A DNA stretch of 7,869 bases from Bradyrhizobium sp. Its GTDB lineage: Bacteria > Pseudomonadota > Alphaproteobacteria > Rhizobiales > Xanthobacteraceae. A model generated the notes under the pieces. That model was not told the DNA's origin. It saw nothing but the letters and a program-made list of their open reading frames with translations, and ran no database searches. The translations under genes were made by a program, and so were the position numbers. The stretch is from the NCBI GenBank assembly GCA_025960445.1, contig JAICIT010000097.1, positions 1-7,869 on the forward strand. Direction: 5' to 3'. Shown here one piece after another: positions 7,147 to 7,869 of this stretch (position 1 is its first letter; each line of letters opens with the position of its first letter).

Positions 7147-7869
7147 TCAGGCGGCGCTCTTCTCGGCTTCATCGTCCTTGTAAAGGTCTTCGCGGGTGAC
7201 CTTTTTTTCGGTCACATTGGCAAGCTCAAGGATAAAATCGACCACCTTGTCCTCGTAGATCGGCGCACGAAGTTGGGCCAGCGCATTGGCGTTGTTGCGG
7301 TAGTAATCCCAAACCTCCTTCTCGCGACCCGGCATCTGCCGAGCGCGCTCGATGACCGCGCGGCTGACTTCGTCGTCGGTGACGGTGATCTTGTTCTTTT
7401 CGCCAATCTCCGAGAGTACGAGGCCGAGCCGGACCCGGCGGTCGGCGATCTTATGATACTCTTCCTTGGCAGCCTCTTCCGTTGTGTCTTCATCGGCAAA
7501 AGTTTTGCCGCTGGATTCCATTTCGGCCTTGATTGAATTCCACATCAGCTTGAATTCCTCCTCCACGAGTGAAGGCGGCGCCTCGAATCGATGGGACTCG
7601 TCCAGGCGGTCGAGCAGCATGCGCTTGACCCGCTGGCGGGTAGCGCCGGCAAACTCCATGGACAGCCGCTCGCGCGCGGCTTGCTTCAGCTTATCAAGCG
7701 ACTCCAAGCCCAGCGACTTGGCGAACTCATCATCGATTTTTGTTTCCTGCGGAGCTTCGATCAGGGTTGCCGTGGTTTCGAATTCCGCCGGCTGACCGGC
7801 AAGCTTGTCGTTGGCATAATTCTTCGGAAATGGGACTTTCAAGCTGCGGGTTTCACCTGTCGCAATGCC
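7147..7869 (-). CDS. tig: Trigger factor, C-terminal part (5' truncated by window edge)
   Basis: Ribosome-associated chaperone and peptidyl-prolyl isomerase that meets nascent chains at the tunnel exit. Only 240 codons are present; the family is about 430-470 residues, so the ribosome-binding domain and most of the PPIase domain lie right of the window. The first visible residues ([18 protein letters not shown], then LAGQPAEF) are the conserved end of the FKBP-type PPIase domain. About 200 residues of the helical, highly charged C-terminal substrate-cradling domain follow, with a lysine- and aspartate-rich tail. A TTG codon at 7842-7840 could be misread as a start, but the frame stays open to the edge and conserved sequence precedes it, so it is internal. 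The stop is TGA, 250 bases before clpP. The tig-clpP-clpX-lon order supports the assignment. Confidence 0.93.
   Translation of the reverse strand, partial: GIATGETRSLKVPFPKNYANDKLAGQPAEFETTATLIEAPQETKIDDEFAKSLGLESLDKLKQAARERLSMEFAGATRQRVKRMLLDRLDESHRFEAPPSLVEEEFKLMWNSIKAEMESSGKTFADEDTTEEAAKEEYHKIADRRVRLGLVLSEIGEKNKITVTDDEVSRAVIERARQMPGREKEVWDYYRNNANALAQLRAPIYEDKVVDFILELANVTEKKVTREDLYKDDEAEKSAA

Noticed and set aside
7840..7842. TTG as the start codon of a 231-residue protein.
   Set aside because: The frame is open to the window edge, and the nine residues before it continue the conserved trigger factor PPIase end.

Overview
The window is a chromosomal core segment of an alphaproteobacterium, most likely in the Hyphomicrobiales and perhaps near Bradyrhizobium, Rhodopseudomonas or Nitrobacter. 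That placement rests on protein sequence character, moderately high GC, the tig-clpP-clpX-lon order and a tRNA-Val after lon. The genus is inference only.

Layout by position: (1) 1-1509, plus strand, the 3' part of a multidomain signalling gene: tandem histidine-kinase-type DHp dimerisation segments, a receiver domain, a coiled-coil linker and a class III adenylate cyclase domain. Its true start lies left of the window. (2) 1561-1635, minus strand, tRNA-Val(UAC) with encoded CCA. (3) 1636-1830, two GC-rich hairpins, one with a perfect 16-bp stem, forming the 3' boundary of lon. (4) 1831-4257, minus, lon. (5) 4258-4567, spacer with a clear intrinsic terminator for clpX. (6) 4568-5842, minus, clpX. 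(7) 5843-6260, a 418-bp spacer without a convincing gene. (8) 6261-6896, minus, clpP. (9) 6897-7146, spacer holding a good candidate heat-shock (RpoH-type) promoter for clpP. (10) 7147-7869, minus, the C-terminal part of tig (trigger factor), cut by the right edge.

The minus-strand genes form the conserved proteostasis cluster. Trigger factor receives nascent chains at the ribosome, ClpX unfolds tagged or damaged proteins and feeds them to the ClpP barrel, and Lon degrades misfolded and regulatory proteins on its own. Long spacers, the terminator after clpX and the RpoH-like site before clpP suggest several transcription units rather than one operon. The cyclase gene converges on the cluster and is probably functionally separate; it looks like a phosphorylation-controlled cAMP producer.

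I found no mobile element, CRISPR array, phage gene or defence system. The part most worth a second look is the cyclase: it has repeated DHp segments but no kinase ATPase domain in the visible part.
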